Origin: JBKHYJ01 sp046565505 | Lineage (GTDB): Bacteria > Acidobacteriota > Blastocatellia > UBA7656 | DNA length: 64,000 nucleotides | Direction of reading: 5' to 3' | Assembly (NCBI GenBank): GCA_046565505.1 | Contig: JBKHYJ010000091.1 | Coordinates: 1-64,000 of the forward strand | Part shown: positions 18,724-28,271 of the stretch, piece by piece | Numbering within the stretch: position 1 is the stretch's first letter | How the letters are laid out: every line of letters begins with the position of its first letter | The notes under the pieces: model-generated | Seen by the model: the letters and a program-made list of their open reading frames with translations, nothing else | Databases searched by the model: none | Told to the model about the DNA's origin: nothing | Translations under genes and position numbers: made by a program

Positions 18724-19257
18724 TCTCGCATCCCGCTAATATCGCGGCGATAGTTGGATACGTTACTAGAGTAATTGGAAGAGGCGATTGGGATCAACCT
18801 AACACCAGCCTAAAGATTTGCAAGTTTACATCCTCAGCCCCCTAATGGCAAAACCCTCCGCCGCGGATTTGGCGCGGCCGGTCCGGGGCGACTTTATGAG
18901 GCTGTTTTGAGGCATTGTCAGTAGTAGGCCTCTCAAAAGGCAGGCGGCCGGCAAAAAGCCTGCCGGCCTTGCCGCCTGCCCCTGCTCATTGTAGCCAAGA
19001 CGGCCGGGCCAGGTGACCGGGTTCGACGGCCTGATCCCATGCGGGCTCGGAGCCGTAACGGCCTGCCTGTCAATTCCGTTCGGGGATTACCCGTACCCCA
19101 GAATTGTTCGAGGGGCCAAACGGTGCTCACGGTAATCCCAAACACTCAGGGCCAATTTTACGTGCGGATCGCCCCGCCGCCCCCAAAGCTCGGCCGTCCG
19201 TCGCTTACCCCCTGAACCTCGCCTTGCCGCTTACCATCACACTCTCATACGGATATA
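18724..19257. other. divergent intergenic region
   Basis: About 530 bases between the minus-strand kinase operon and the plus-strand SET gene. No coding sequence is supported. It contains a large inverted repeat (18939-18980) and, at its right end, a promoter whose -10 touches the SET gene start. The promoter of the kinase operon should lie in the left part but I see no good match. Confidence 0.5.
18939..18980 (-). repeat. long two-part inverted repeat, possible minus-strand terminator
   Basis: GGCAGGCGGC (18939-18948) pairs with GCCGCCTGCC (18971-18980), and inside it GCCGGCA (18947-18953) pairs with TGCCGGC (18961-18967), giving a stem of about 16 pairs with a 3-base bulge and a 7-base loop. 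On the minus strand it is followed by TTTT, so it could terminate leftward transcripts. On the plus strand there is no T run. Confidence 0.5.
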
Positions 19258-19259
19258 AT
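19231..19259 (+). promoter_or_regulatory. promoter touching the SET gene start
   Basis: TATAAT at 19254-19259 with TTACCA (4 of 6 to consensus) at 19231-19236, spacer 17. Transcription would begin near 19266-19267, exactly at the ATG at 19267, which implies a leaderless mRNA. Confidence 0.45.
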
Positions 19260-19266
19260 GACTGCT

Positions 19267-19665
19267 ATGAAGCTATTCTTGCTTGAGGTCAAGCCAAGCT
19301 CCATAGACGGTCAAGGGCTTTTCACTAAATCCGAAATCCCATCCCGGAGCAAGATCGGTGAGCTAACGGGCGAGATGGTAACGGTGTCGGAAGCGAGAAA
19401 GCGCGCCCGCGTCCGCAAGCGAATCAAGATCGTTGAGCTGGACGACTCGATGGCCTTGGACGTAGAGAACGGCAACGAGTTCAAGTACATCAATCACTCG
19501 TGTTCTCCCAACACTTTCATGCGGGTGTACCGGGGCCACGTCGAGTTCTACGCGCTCCGAAGCATAGGCGTAGGCGAAGAGTTGACCTGCGATTATGGGG
19601 AGACTCATCACGAGGGCGCATTAGCCTGCCGGTGCGGGAGCGCGAATTGTATCGGGAGGCTGTAA
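19267..19665 (+). CDS. SET-domain protein (lysine methyltransferase family)
   Basis: A 132-residue protein that is a minimal SET domain. Visible motifs, numbered from this start: GQGLFT near residue 16, the NHSCSPN signature (76-82) that helps form the AdoMet site and pseudoknot, GEELTCDYG (104-112) and a post-SET-like cysteine cluster CRCGSANC at the end that could bind zinc. SET proteins transfer methyl groups from S-adenosylmethionine to lysine side chains; bacterial targets are mostly unknown. An ATG at 19258 would add three residues, but it lies inside the -10 hexamer, so I chose 19267. The neighbours are unrelated, so no target can be inferred. Confidence 0.8.
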   Translation: MKLFLLEVKPSSIDGQGLFTKSEIPSRSKIGELTGEMVTVSEARKRARVRKRIKIVELDDSMALDVENGNEFKYINHSCSPNTFMRVYRGHVEFYALRSIGVGEELTCDYGETHHEGALACRCGSANCIGRL

Positions 19666-19927
19666 GCTCAGAAGAGAGCAACGGCCGGGCGCGCGGCGGC
19701 AGGCCGCTTGAGCTTGAATGAGTCTACTAAAAAGCGTCGCGGCCGCGCATACGATGGCCTCGCCCGCCGGCGGCTCTGGCGCGGGATGAGGCAAAGGTAA
19801 TATGCGCCCGGCCCGCCATCCCGTGTGACATCTCAATCAATGAGGGTCGGGACGAAATCTCTTGAGTTTCGCCTTACGCAACGCTTATGGGGATAGTATA
19901 TTGTACCCGCCTGGAACGGACGAACCT

Positions 19928-21118
19928 ATGCCGACGATCCCGACCGAACATGCGCGATTGCTCTTCCTGGGGGCCCAGGGGCTGCTTGCGAACCCGGGCC
20001 GCCGCGCCAGCCGTCAGACACTACAGAACGTCATCGAGCAAATGGGATTCGTGCAGATCGATTCCATCAACGTCGTGGAGCGCGCACACCACCTGACGCT
20101 CGCCAGCCGCCTGGACTCTTACCGCCACGACCACTTCTCTCACTTACTTGAGAAGGACCGCAGCATTTTCGAGCACTGGACTCACGACGCTTCCGCGATC
20201 CCGACGAAGTGGTTCGCCCACTGGAAACCTCGCTTTATGCGAGACCGCGAGCGCATCAGGCTGAATGCCTGGTGGCAGCAGCGTATCGGCGGGAAACCGG
20301 ACAGGGTGCTCGATCAGGTGCGCGAGCGCATCGCGCGCGAAGGCCCTTTGCGCTCGCAAGACTTCGAGCCGGCCTCGCCCGGCGCGCCATCGGGGTGGTG
20401 GGAGTGGAAGCCGCAGAAGGCGGCCCTGGAATTCCTCTGGCTGACGGGCGAATTGATGGTCACGCGCCGGGAGAACTTCCAGAAGGTCTATGACCTGACC
20501 GAGCGCGTATTGCCTGAATACCATGACCTCGGGCAACCGACCGAATCGGAGCATGTGGAGTGGGCTTGCAGTACCGCTTTAGAGCGACTCGTCGTAGCGA
20601 CTCCGAAAGAGATAGCAGACTTCTGGCACGCCATAACGCCCGCGCAGGCAAAGCAATGGTGCGACGACGCGGCGCGAGCCAAACGCATAGAGCCGGTCGC
20701 CGTGAAGTCTTTCGGCGACGGGAAAGAGAGGGCGAGCTACGCGTTGGTTGATTGGGAGCAAAGGCTGCGCAAGTTACCCGACCCGCCTGAGCGCATGCGG
20801 TTGCTCTGCCCATTCGACCCCGTGCTGCGCGACCGCGCGCGGGTCCAAAGGCTATTCGGGTTCGATTACCGATTCGAGGCGTTCGTGCCTGCCCCAAAGC
20901 GGCAATATGGCTATTATGTACTGCCAATTCTTGAAGGCGACCGGCTGGTCGGCAGGCTAGACCCCAAGTTCCACCGCGCGCAAGGCACGCTTGAAATACG
21001 CCGCGTCTTTTGGGAGCCGGGCGTTAAGGTGACAAGGGCGCGCCGCCGTGAGCTGGATGAGGCGGTGACGCGGCTGGCGCGAGTCATCGGCGCATCGCGG
21101 GCCGAGTGGGCCGGGTAG
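19928..21118 (+). CDS. YcaQ-family winged-helix protein, probable DNA crosslink glycosylase
   Basis: A 396-residue protein from this start. The N-terminal half fits the YcaQ/AlkX family of tandem winged-helix DNA glycosylases that unhook interstrand crosslinks: FVQIDSINVVERAHHLTLASR, then a segment ending EHWTHDAS, and near the C-terminus LCPFDPVLRDR, FGFDYRFEAFVP and GYYVLPILEGDRLVGRLDPK. The QxD-type catalytic motif (VQID) is present. A reading from a TTG at 19862 would add 22 residues of low-complexity character; I prefer the ATG at 19928, which has a TATATT -10-like hexamer (19897-19902) shortly upstream. It is transcribed alone and converges with the multiheme cytochrome gene. Confidence 0.85.
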   Translation: MPTIPTEHARLLFLGAQGLLANPGRRASRQTLQNVIEQMGFVQIDSINVVERAHHLTLASRLDSYRHDHFSHLLEKDRSIFEHWTHDASAIPTKWFAHWKPRFMRDRERIRLNAWWQQRIGGKPDRVLDQVRERIAREGPLRSQDFEPASPGAPSGWWEWKPQKAALEFLWLTGELMVTRRENFQKVYDLTERVLPEYHDLGQPTESEHVEWACSTALERLVVATPKEIADFWHAITPAQAKQWCDDAARAKRIEPVAVKSFGDGKERASYALVDWEQRLRKLPDPPERMRLLCPFDPVLRDRARVQRLFGFDYRFEAFVPAPKRQYGYYVLPILEGDRLVGRLDPKFHRAQGTLEIRRVFWEPGVKVTRARRRELDEAVTRLARVIGASRAEWAG

Positions 21119-21190
21119 CGGCGCTATAGTCCGCGCATACAGGCCCCCGGCCGCAGGCAATTTGCAAATCATGGCGGCTCACAGACGCGG

Positions 21191-24067
21191 TTACTTCTGG
21201 GCGGGCCACTGAGCGGACGTGACCAGAAATTTCCAATTCTCGATCGGCGTGCCCTTCGTTTTCAGTCTGGACGTGAGGTAAAACAGCCTCCTGGTCGCCG
21301 CCGCGTCGGGAGCCTGCTCGAAACGCTGCATCAAGTAATATGGCGGAATGGATTGATAATAGAGCGTCGCCTTCACAGTGAGCTTCGACGGATCGACGCC
21401 CCTGGGCAACTGTGACAAAGGCACTTCGTAGCGCACAGAGCTGGTCCCGCTGCCGTTCCTGTAGCTCGGATCATTCGCGGCGTCGCCCTCTGGGAAAGTG
21501 GAATGGAGGAATTCGCCGAACAGCGACGGGTCAGGGCCTTTGGGCGACCATCCCCTTGGCAGCAGCCTGTTATCTTTCACAGGCGTGTCGCGGCGGATGA
21601 AGCTGGTCGTGAAGTTGGATTCCGAATCCTTCATAAGCTCCTCGTATATCTGCACCTGCTTCGAGCTAGTGATCGGCCGGCCCTTGCCATAAAAGTGCGG
21701 CTGGTATGGGCCTTTCTTGTTGCGGCCCGCGCCAAGATATTCCGTCTCGATGACGTTGCCTTCGTTATCTACAATGAATCCCTCGTCGTTCGTTCGCCCT
21801 GACGACCATACAATCTTCGGCTTGCCTGTCGCGGGGTCTATGGAGCCGCCGTCGATCAAGTCGAATTCGATAAATGCGCGGCGGAACCCGACGCCGCTCG
21901 GGAAGCGGTGGCCGGTCCTGTTCGTCACGGTCACGTCGGCGACCAGGTTCTGCGCGACTACCTGGGGTTTAGAAACATCGACCGAGGCGGTCTCGTTCTG
22001 CGCCGCCTGAACGAAGTTAAGTATGGAGTTCGACAGGTCGTTGTTGAGCGTGCTCATGTAATCGCTCTTGCGGACGCCGAGAATATCATTCGAGAAGTTC
22101 GGCGGGTTGCTCGTGTCGGGCGTCATGAACTGGTTGAACATTTCGAGCAGGAAGATGTTCAGCCCCTGGAGCTGATGGCGGACGAAGCCCTTATCCCGAA
22201 AGCGCGCGCGCACCGTGTCCATCGGGGCGATGTGCTCCGCCGCCGGGTACGTGTCATCCTGCACGTCGGCGAATGCCGTTTGAATCTGCCTCACGCCCAC
22301 CTTATTTGCCGCGTTGGCATAGCCCGAAGACATATGACAATCCTGGCATGACTTAGCGTTCGGGCCGGGTTTGAAGTCTGTCTGGAACTCGCTGTTGAGC
22401 CACTCCAGGTAAGTGACCTGCTCCAGCGAATGCCCGAAGGGCTTCTGGTCCATAACGGGCAAGTTGATCGTGTGGCAGTTGCCACACATGCGCGAGTCCT
22501 TTATGTAGGAGTTGTACTTCGGCTCTATGCCGAGCGACGCCTTCATCGGGTGCGTCGAGATGGTGTTGTCTTCAAACGGCCCGAACATCTCGCCGCGCTT
22601 GCCGATGGTGAACTGCCCGGTTATTGAATGCTCCAGGAAGTGCCTCAGCGGGTTATGGCCGGGTGGGGTCTTGTCCTCGACGATGTGGTGGCATGCTGCG
22701 CAGCTCACCCCGTCGCGGGCCAGCGCCCCGTACTTGAAATCCTTTTCCCCCGGGTTCGTGTTATACAAAAAGTCGAGGCTGAAGTTCGGCTCGGGGTTTT
22801 TGGGGTCGGGGGAAGTCGGGTCATAGTTGTTGTCGATGTCGAGCTGGCGCTTGCCCATTACCCCGTGGCAGCGGAAACAGGTATTGACGACCGTCTGCTG
22901 ATCGCCCTTTCTGTCTTTCAAGTAAGCCAGCTCGCTGTCGAGCTGCGCGTAAAAGATGGGGTCGCGGCCCGCAAGGCCCATCGGCGACCAGCGCCACTCG
23001 CCGTAGGGCGAGACGTTGACCGGGTTCGGCGACTTCGGTTCGAGGATCATCAGGAACTTTTCACCCAACCACGCGTTCCCGCTGTGGCACATCATGCACT
23101 GGTCGGAGGTGACGAACTCCTGCGCCCCGCCCGGCCCCGCGAAGACGTGGTCGTAGGTCTCTGCTGGCATCACTAGAAGGTCTTCGACGCCGGCGGGCAA
23201 AGCGCCTTTGAAAAACTTCAGGAACTCGCTGTCGGCCGGCTTCCCGACCTGCGGCTTCGCCGAGGCAGGCACTTTCTTGTGCTCCGGCGGCACGTGCGCG
23301 AGGGCGCTTAACACAGAGGCGAATGACGGGGGCGTTCTCCACGAGTTATCTATGAAGTAGCCGACCGGATTTCCGGGAAAGCCTTTTATGTTATTGGTCG
23401 AGGCGAACGTGCTCTCTTTTTCCGACGACGCATGACAGTGCAGGCAACTGAGCCCGAACCCCTCGTTGAGCACGTTGAAAGGCGGCTTGTAGCTGTCGCT
23501 CGGCTTGGGCATCGCGGGGGTGCTCGTCCACAGCCCGCCCCAGAACCAGCCGTCCTTCGACGCCTTCGAGTCCTTAATCATCACGGTCCAGGAAGTCGGC
23601 GTCAGCGGCTTATCTTGCCAGCGGGCGGCGGGGCCAGGATTGTACATCTCTTTTATGATCATCGCGCCATCTGGGATGTCGTTTATGCGCCCGTTGGCGA
23701 GCCAATTCATTACGCCGGGCGAGTAGTAAATTCTGACGGCGGGATGCGTGCCCAGGTAGGTCGAGCTGACGTAAGGCCCCGTGTCGCGCACGCCTTTATC
23801 GACGCACCACTTCAGCTTCACGTATTCCGTGTTTTGCAGGAACGCAAGTAGCAGGTCGTGAAACTCGTCGGGCGACTTAGAGCTAGGGAGCGGCAAAGGG
23901 TTTTCTTTCGCGTCGGGGCACTGGGCGATGGCCTGCTCGTTCGGGAAGGCCGGGGCCTGCCCCGCATCGGCTCGGACCGCCAGCCACTTGAAGGAGCCCG
24001 GGCCGATTAGAAAGAACGCAGCACACATATAGCAGACGAGTACAAATGACCTCGTTAAGGTATTCAT
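21191..24067 (-). CDS. six-heme cytochrome c with P460-like N-terminal domain
   Basis: A 958-residue exported protein (signal segment about residues 5-30). Residues about 95-215 resemble the cytochrome P460 fold (IPDGAMIIKEMY, WTVMIKD, GWFWGG) and end in the first CxxCH (208-212). Five more CxxCH sites follow at 324, 397, 456, 528 and 574, so six hemes c in all. The C-terminal 350 residues lack hemes and look beta-rich, with a TGHRFPSG motif as in other multiheme redox proteins. It is probably a periplasmic oxidoreductase or electron carrier of unknown substrate. GGAG stands 8 bases before the ATG, and a minus-strand promoter lies about 60-90 bases upstream. Confidence 0.85.
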   Translation of the reverse strand: MNTLTRSFVLVCYMCAAFFLIGPGSFKWLAVRADAGQAPAFPNEQAIAQCPDAKENPLPLPSSKSPDEFHDLLLAFLQNTEYVKLKWCVDKGVRDTGPYVSSTYLGTHPAVRIYYSPGVMNWLANGRINDIPDGAMIIKEMYNPGPAARWQDKPLTPTSWTVMIKDSKASKDGWFWGGLWTSTPAMPKPSDSYKPPFNVLNEGFGLSCLHCHASSEKESTFASTNNIKGFPGNPVGYFIDNSWRTPPSFASVLSALAHVPPEHKKVPASAKPQVGKPADSEFLKFFKGALPAGVEDLLVMPAETYDHVFAGPGGAQEFVTSDQCMMCHSGNAWLGEKFLMILEPKSPNPVNVSPYGEWRWSPMGLAGRDPIFYAQLDSELAYLKDRKGDQQTVVNTCFRCHGVMGKRQLDIDNNYDPTSPDPKNPEPNFSLDFLYNTNPGEKDFKYGALARDGVSCAACHHIVEDKTPPGHNPLRHFLEHSITGQFTIGKRGEMFGPFEDNTISTHPMKASLGIEPKYNSYIKDSRMCGNCHTINLPVMDQKPFGHSLEQVTYLEWLNSEFQTDFKPGPNAKSCQDCHMSSGYANAANKVGVRQIQTAFADVQDDTYPAAEHIAPMDTVRARFRDKGFVRHQLQGLNIFLLEMFNQFMTPDTSNPPNFSNDILGVRKSDYMSTLNNDLSNSILNFVQAAQNETASVDVSKPQVVAQNLVADVTVTNRTGHRFPSGVGFRRAFIEFDLIDGGSIDPATGKPKIVWSSGRTNDEGFIVDNEGNVIETEYLGAGRNKKGPYQPHFYGKGRPITSSKQVQIYEELMKDSESNFTTSFIRRDTPVKDNRLLPRGWSPKGPDPSLFGEFLHSTFPEGDAANDPSYRNGSGTSSVRYEVPLSQLPRGVDPSKLTVKATLYYQSIPPYYLMQRFEQAPDAAATRRLFYLTSRLKTKGTPIENWKFLVTSAQWPAQK

Positions 24068-24127
24068 CGTTTTCGCTCCGCGTAATCCTGAAGGGCTTAG
24101 GATGTATTCGCCAAATTAAGCGGGGCG

Positions 24128-24156
24128 ATTATAGCCGCAATGAAATCGACCTTCAA
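24128..24156 (-). promoter_or_regulatory. promoter of the multiheme cytochrome gene
   Basis: Read on the minus strand, TTGAAG (24156-24151; 4 of 6 to consensus) is followed after 17 bases by TATAAT (24133-24128). Transcription would start near 24121, giving a 5' leader of about 55 bases to the ATG at 24067. Confidence 0.5.
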
Positions 24157-24245
24157 GAGTACTCTGCCGCCGCCTCCGCGATCATTTTTGGACCATGTCA
24201 CCCCGCCGGCGCCCCGGCCGTAAGATCTGGCAACCGTACCGGCAC

Positions 24246-24279
24246 ATGAATCCTATTCATATTTTCATGGGGGATTCAT
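24246..24279. repeat. 8-bp inverted repeat, possible operator
   Basis: ATGAATCC (24246-24253) and GGATTCAT (24272-24279) are exact inverted copies with 18 bases between them. The location between two divergent transcription units fits an operator, but no regulator is known. Confidence 0.3.
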
Positions 24280-24771
24280 CGCGCGCCGGGACGGGTCGTC
24301 GCGGATCGGCTCCGGTTTGAATTCACAGGCAATCGGCAGCGCCTATTGCGAACCTCAGAAAGTTCTTGTAGGCTTCTATAGTTAAGCCAGGCATGGAGTA
24401 GTCAGTAGGATTAGGGCGATGCTAAGTGGCGAGATTTACCCCGCGCGGAGTTTCCCAATTAAGCTTGCCGTACATGATTCGGGGCTTCTTCGACGGCAAA
24501 GACCTCTATAAACAGGCTAGACGTAAGAGCATCTCCAGGGCGCCAGTGAAATTGAAAACCACCTGTACCAGCTAAGCGCGCCTTTCGGTTGCTGGGATTG
24601 ATCCTCAGAACGCTTACCGGCTTCGCTCCCGGGATGCCACCTGTCGCCGGGGCGGGCAGAGGTTATCGGGCTGCTACTTCCGGCGTGGAATTTCGCGGAT
24701 GATCGGCATTTCACTTAACTGCGGCAGTGCGCTCACGCGGATGATATTTATACGGCGGTCGGCCTGAGCTT

Positions 24772-26031
24772 ATGACTGATTTAAGATTTGACCGGGTGTC
24801 CAAGAAGTACCGTATCCGCCAAGGCGCGCACGCCGACGCTTCACGGCAAGCCGCCATCGGCAAGCTGCTGCGCGCGCGCGCGCGGTCGGAGGAATTCTGG
24901 GCGCTGCGCGATGTCAGCTTCGAGGTGAAGCGTGGCGAAGCGCTCGGGATTATAGGCCCGAACGGGGCGGGCAAGAGCACGATTTTGAAACTGCTTTCCA
25001 GCATAACCACCCCGACCGCGGGCGAGATCACAATCGCGGGCAGCCTGTCGGCACTAATAGAAGTCGGGTCTGGATTTCATCCCGAGCTGACGGGGCGCGA
25101 AAACATCTACCTGAGCGGATTGATCATCGGGATGCGGCGGCGTCAGATCAGCCAGAAGCTCGACAGCATCGTAGACTTCGCAGGCGTCAGCCAGTTCATC
25201 GACACCCCTGTCAAACGCTACTCGTCGGGGATGTACGTGCGGCTCGGCTTTTCCGTCGCCGCGCACCTTGAGGCCGACATCCTTCTGCTGGACGAAGTCC
25301 TCGCCGTGGGCGACGCGGCCTTTCAGGCCAAGTGTCACAAACGCATAGACGATTTGAAAGATGAAGGCAGGACCATAGTCTTCATTTCGCACGACCTCGG
25401 GTCCGTAGAGAAAATATGCGACCGCGCGCTGCTGCTCGACCGCGGCGAGGTAACTGCGAGCGGACCGCCACAGGATGTTATCAAAGCCTATCTGAATGGT
25501 TCGGCCACATCCACCGGCGCGCGCGCCGGTGGCATGAGCACGCGGCAAGTACCCGCGGCCGGGGTCACGTCCGTCAGTTTTCATGAAGCGGGCCGGCTCG
25601 GCCCGCCGGGCCTTCACACGGGTTACCCCGCCGCCGTCCGAGTCGCTTACACCTGCGCCGAGCCGATTGCGGACGTTACTCTCTCTGTATTCTTCTTCTC
25701 ACATGACAACAGGCTGCATTGCCAATTGACCACCGAAAACGCCGGCAGACAGATAGACCTCGAACCTGGCTCACGCACCGTAGAGTTTTATTGCGACGAG
25801 CTGGGACTGCTGCCCGGCGACTACTACGTCGGGGTCGCGATAAAGCGTCGCCACTCGCCGGTAGGAGATCACATAGACTGGAAGCCTTGCCACGCTACAA
25901 TCCGCGTCGGCGCGGGCAAGAACGCCCGCGGTCGGTTTCACATGGGCCATAGTTGGAGGTTTATTGATCAAGAGGACGCCAGCGATGAGCGCGCCGGCGT
26001 ATCCGCTAAAGAACTCGCTTCGCAGGCTTGA
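24772..26031 (+). CDS. Wzt-type ABC transporter ATPase for polysaccharide export
   Basis: A 419-residue ABC ATPase. Walker A is IGPNGAGKST (61-70), the signature region reads KRYSSGMYVRLGFS and Walker B is ILLLDEVLAVGD, all typical of the Wzt/TagH/RfbB class that exports O-antigen or other glycans from the inner membrane. Residues about 260-395 form an extra C-terminal beta-sandwich, as in Wzt proteins that bind the cap of the glycan chain. The partner permease Wzm would normally be encoded next to it, but no such gene is present upstream or in the following cluster. It starts the plus-strand glycan cluster. Confidence 0.9.
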   Translation: MTDLRFDRVSKKYRIRQGAHADASRQAAIGKLLRARARSEEFWALRDVSFEVKRGEALGIIGPNGAGKSTILKLLSSITTPTAGEITIAGSLSALIEVGSGFHPELTGRENIYLSGLIIGMRRRQISQKLDSIVDFAGVSQFIDTPVKRYSSGMYVRLGFSVAAHLEADILLLDEVLAVGDAAFQAKCHKRIDDLKDEGRTIVFISHDLGSVEKICDRALLLDRGEVTASGPPQDVIKAYLNGSATSTGARAGGMSTRQVPAAGVTSVSFHEAGRLGPPGLHTGYPAAVRVAYTCAEPIADVTLSVFFFSHDNRLHCQLTTENAGRQIDLEPGSRTVEFYCDELGLLPGDYYVGVAIKRRHSPVGDHIDWKPCHATIRVGAGKNARGRFHMGHSWRFIDQEDASDERAGVSAKELASQA

Positions 26032-26095
26032 GCGTCCTGCGTGATTGGGGCGGGCGCGGAAGGTGATTCGCGGGAGGTCCCGGTGAGGTTCGTTG

Positions 26096-27112
26096 ATGAG
26101 GACGATGGTGGCGGGCTGGTTTAGCTTCAAGAATATGGGTACGACGGCGGGCGATCTGATCTCGCTGGAGCTTGCCTGCCGGTGGCTCGACCGCGCCGGT
26201 CACGCATACGACGTGGCGCTGGCCCCGCCCTTCGAGGGGGGCGTGGACTGGCGCGCGGTCGATCCGGCGGCATATTCACACTTTGTGTTCGTATGCGGCC
26301 CCTTCCCGGACATGATGGTGACCCGGCGGCTTTTGTCGCGCTTCAATCACTGCCGCCTCGTCGGCTTGAATCTGTCGATGATAGAGCCGCTCGAAGCATG
26401 GAACCCGTTCGACGCGCTAATCGAGCGGGACAGTTCTTCTTGCTCGCGGCCCGACATGACCTTCCTTTCAGACCAGGCGCGCGTGCCCGTAGTGGGCATC
26501 GTGCTGGTCCACCCGCAGCCTGAGTACAAGGATAGAGGGAGACATGACGCGGCGAACGCCATCATCAACCAGCTCGTCGCGTCTCGGGCGATGGCCGCCG
26601 TGAATATAGACACCTGCCTGGATTCGGGGGGCAATCCCCTTAGAAGTCCCGCCGAAGTGGAGTCTTTAATCGCGCGCATGGATGTCGTCGTTACGACCCG
26701 CCTGCACGGCACCGTTTTCGCGCTCAAAAACGGGGTCCCCGCCATCGCGGTGGACCCTATCGCGGGCGGCGCGAAGGTCCGGCGACAGGCAGAGACCATA
26801 GGCTGGCCCGCCATATTTTGCGTTGACGATTTAAGGCTTGAGTCCTTGCAGGAAGCCTTCGACTACTGCTTGACAGAAGCCGCCCGCCTGAAGGCGAAAG
26901 AGTGCGGCGGGCGAGCGGCGAAGATTGTCGAAGGCGCCCGGGACAGATTCATCGAAGCGATGAACTCGCCCGGTACCGCAAGCGCGAGGACGGTATCATT
27001 TGACGAGCCGCTAGAGGAGAATCGCGCGGAGTTGGCCCGGGACGCGGCCGGCCCCGTCGGCTTCTGGCAGAAGGCGAAATTCGTGTTGGAGAGGCGCATC
27101 GGCGGGCGCTGA
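26096..27112 (+). CDS. polysaccharide pyruvyl transferase family protein
   Basis: A 338-residue protein of the polysaccharide pyruvyl transferase (CsaB/WcaK) family, which adds ketal-pyruvate to sugars from phosphoenolpyruvate. The family hallmark TTRLHGTVFAL with following GVPAIAVDP and GGAKV is seen near residues 197-225. The N-terminal GWFSFKNMGTTAGDLISLE is the expected nucleotide-fold start. I chose the ATG at 26096; the frame also allows a TTG one codon earlier. It lies between the ATPase and the first glycosyltransferase, so it probably adds an anionic substituent to the exported glycan. Confidence 0.8.
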   Translation: MRTMVAGWFSFKNMGTTAGDLISLELACRWLDRAGHAYDVALAPPFEGGVDWRAVDPAAYSHFVFVCGPFPDMMVTRRLLSRFNHCRLVGLNLSMIEPLEAWNPFDALIERDSSSCSRPDMTFLSDQARVPVVGIVLVHPQPEYKDRGRHDAANAIINQLVASRAMAAVNIDTCLDSGGNPLRSPAEVESLIARMDVVVTTRLHGTVFALKNGVPAIAVDPIAGGAKVRRQAETIGWPAIFCVDDLRLESLQEAFDYCLTEAARLKAKECGGRAAKIVEGARDRFIEAMNSPGTASARTVSFDEPLEENRAELARDAAGPVGFWQKAKFVLERRIGGR

Positions 27113-27133
27113 TGTTTTCAGGCCAGAGTTAGT

Positions 27134-28231
27134 ATGGCAGAGCAGTTCGACATTTCAGTTGTAATTACTACCTACAACCGTTGTGACCTGTTATCGCGCG
27201 CGCTCGACAGCGTGCTCGGCCAGGAGGCCGGCGCGGCCCGCTTCGAGGTCATAGTCGTCGATAATAATTCCAATGACGACACGCGACGGACAGTGGAATC
27301 ACTGATCATGTCGAGCAACTTTCCGGTGAAATACATTTTTGAAGGCAGGCAAGGCATCTCGCAAGGACGAAACGCAGGGATACGCAATGCGAGCGCGCCC
27401 GTCATCGCATTCACAGACGACGACGTTCGCGTCGGGCCGGGCTGGGTGGCGAGCATAAAGCGCGCGTTTGACGAGCACCCGGAGGCAGATTTCGTCGGCG
27501 GAAAGATTCTGCCCAGGTGGAAAGTCGCGCCGCCTCGGTGGCTCACGCGCAACCACTGGTGGCCGCTGGCCCTGCTCGATTACGGGGATGAGCCTTTCTA
27601 CGTCAGCGCGGACAATCCCATCTGCCTGCCGACCGCGAATGTTTCGTTCCGACGTGAAGTCTTTGACCGCGTGGGACTCTTCTCGTCAGCCTTTTCCGGC
27701 AGGGAGGACCACGAATTACTTGTGCGGCTATGGCGCGCGGGGCGCAAGGGGCTGTACATGCCGAACATCGTCGTCACAGCCGAGGTGCAAGACGACCGGC
27801 TGAGGAAGCAGTATCATCACAGGTGGAACCTTACGACCGGCAAGTTCAACTCTATGATGAGGCTAGACGACACTATGGGGCCGCATGGGCGACTGCTCGA
27901 AGAGCGGGCCGACACCGTGATGCTGTTCGGCACGCCGGCCTCACTTTACCGCGAACTGCTGCGCGCGTCCGTCAGATGGGTCTCGGCGACGGCGCAACTG
28001 CGCGAGAGCCTGGCGCTACAGCATGAGAATCGGATCTGGTACTTGATTGGATACATAGGCGAACGATACAGAGACTTCGGGGCCCGGAAGAATCAGTCGA
28101 GTCTGGTCGAGATAAGCAGCTTCGTCAAGACTCTGCTCAGCAAGAAATTTATGCCGGACATGCCCCCCGAAAGGTCGGTGGTCGGCGCGGCAAAGAAGGG
28201 CGAAAATTGGGGGAACGAGTCGCCCGAATAG
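27134..28231 (+). CDS. family 2 glycosyltransferase
   Basis: A 365-residue GT-A enzyme. The N-terminus has the GT2 start (ISVVITTYNRCDLL), a VVDNNSNDDT motif and the metal-binding FTDDDVRVG. A later ICLPTANVSFRREVF and GREDHELLVRLWRAG match the acceptor-site ED motif. A C-terminal helical extension (about 270-365) has no membrane segment. It would transfer a sugar from a nucleotide donor on the cytoplasmic side. It starts 21 bases after the pyruvyl transferase. Confidence 0.9.
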   Translation: MAEQFDISVVITTYNRCDLLSRALDSVLGQEAGAARFEVIVVDNNSNDDTRRTVESLIMSSNFPVKYIFEGRQGISQGRNAGIRNASAPVIAFTDDDVRVGPGWVASIKRAFDEHPEADFVGGKILPRWKVAPPRWLTRNHWWPLALLDYGDEPFYVSADNPICLPTANVSFRREVFDRVGLFSSAFSGREDHELLVRLWRAGRKGLYMPNIVVTAEVQDDRLRKQYHHRWNLTTGKFNSMMRLDDTMGPHGRLLEERADTVMLFGTPASLYRELLRASVRWVSATAQLRESLALQHENRIWYLIGYIGERYRDFGARKNQSSLVEISSFVKTLLSKKFMPDMPPERSVVGAAKKGENWGNESPE

Positions 28232-28271
28232 CCCGCGCCGACCGTAAGCTTTGAACTCTCATGAGGTGTGA

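Larger units (their letters stand above)
24068..24771. other. divergent intergenic region before the glycan cluster
   Basis: About 700 bases without a supportable gene. It holds the minus-strand promoter of the cytochrome gene, an 8-bp inverted repeat near 24246-24279, and presumably the promoter of the glycan cluster, which I could not identify. I looked here for a Wzm permease or a remnant of one and found none. Confidence 0.5.

Noticed and set aside
24068..24771. remnant of a Wzm permease upstream of the ATPase
   Set aside because: No frame in this stretch encodes a series of hydrophobic helices.
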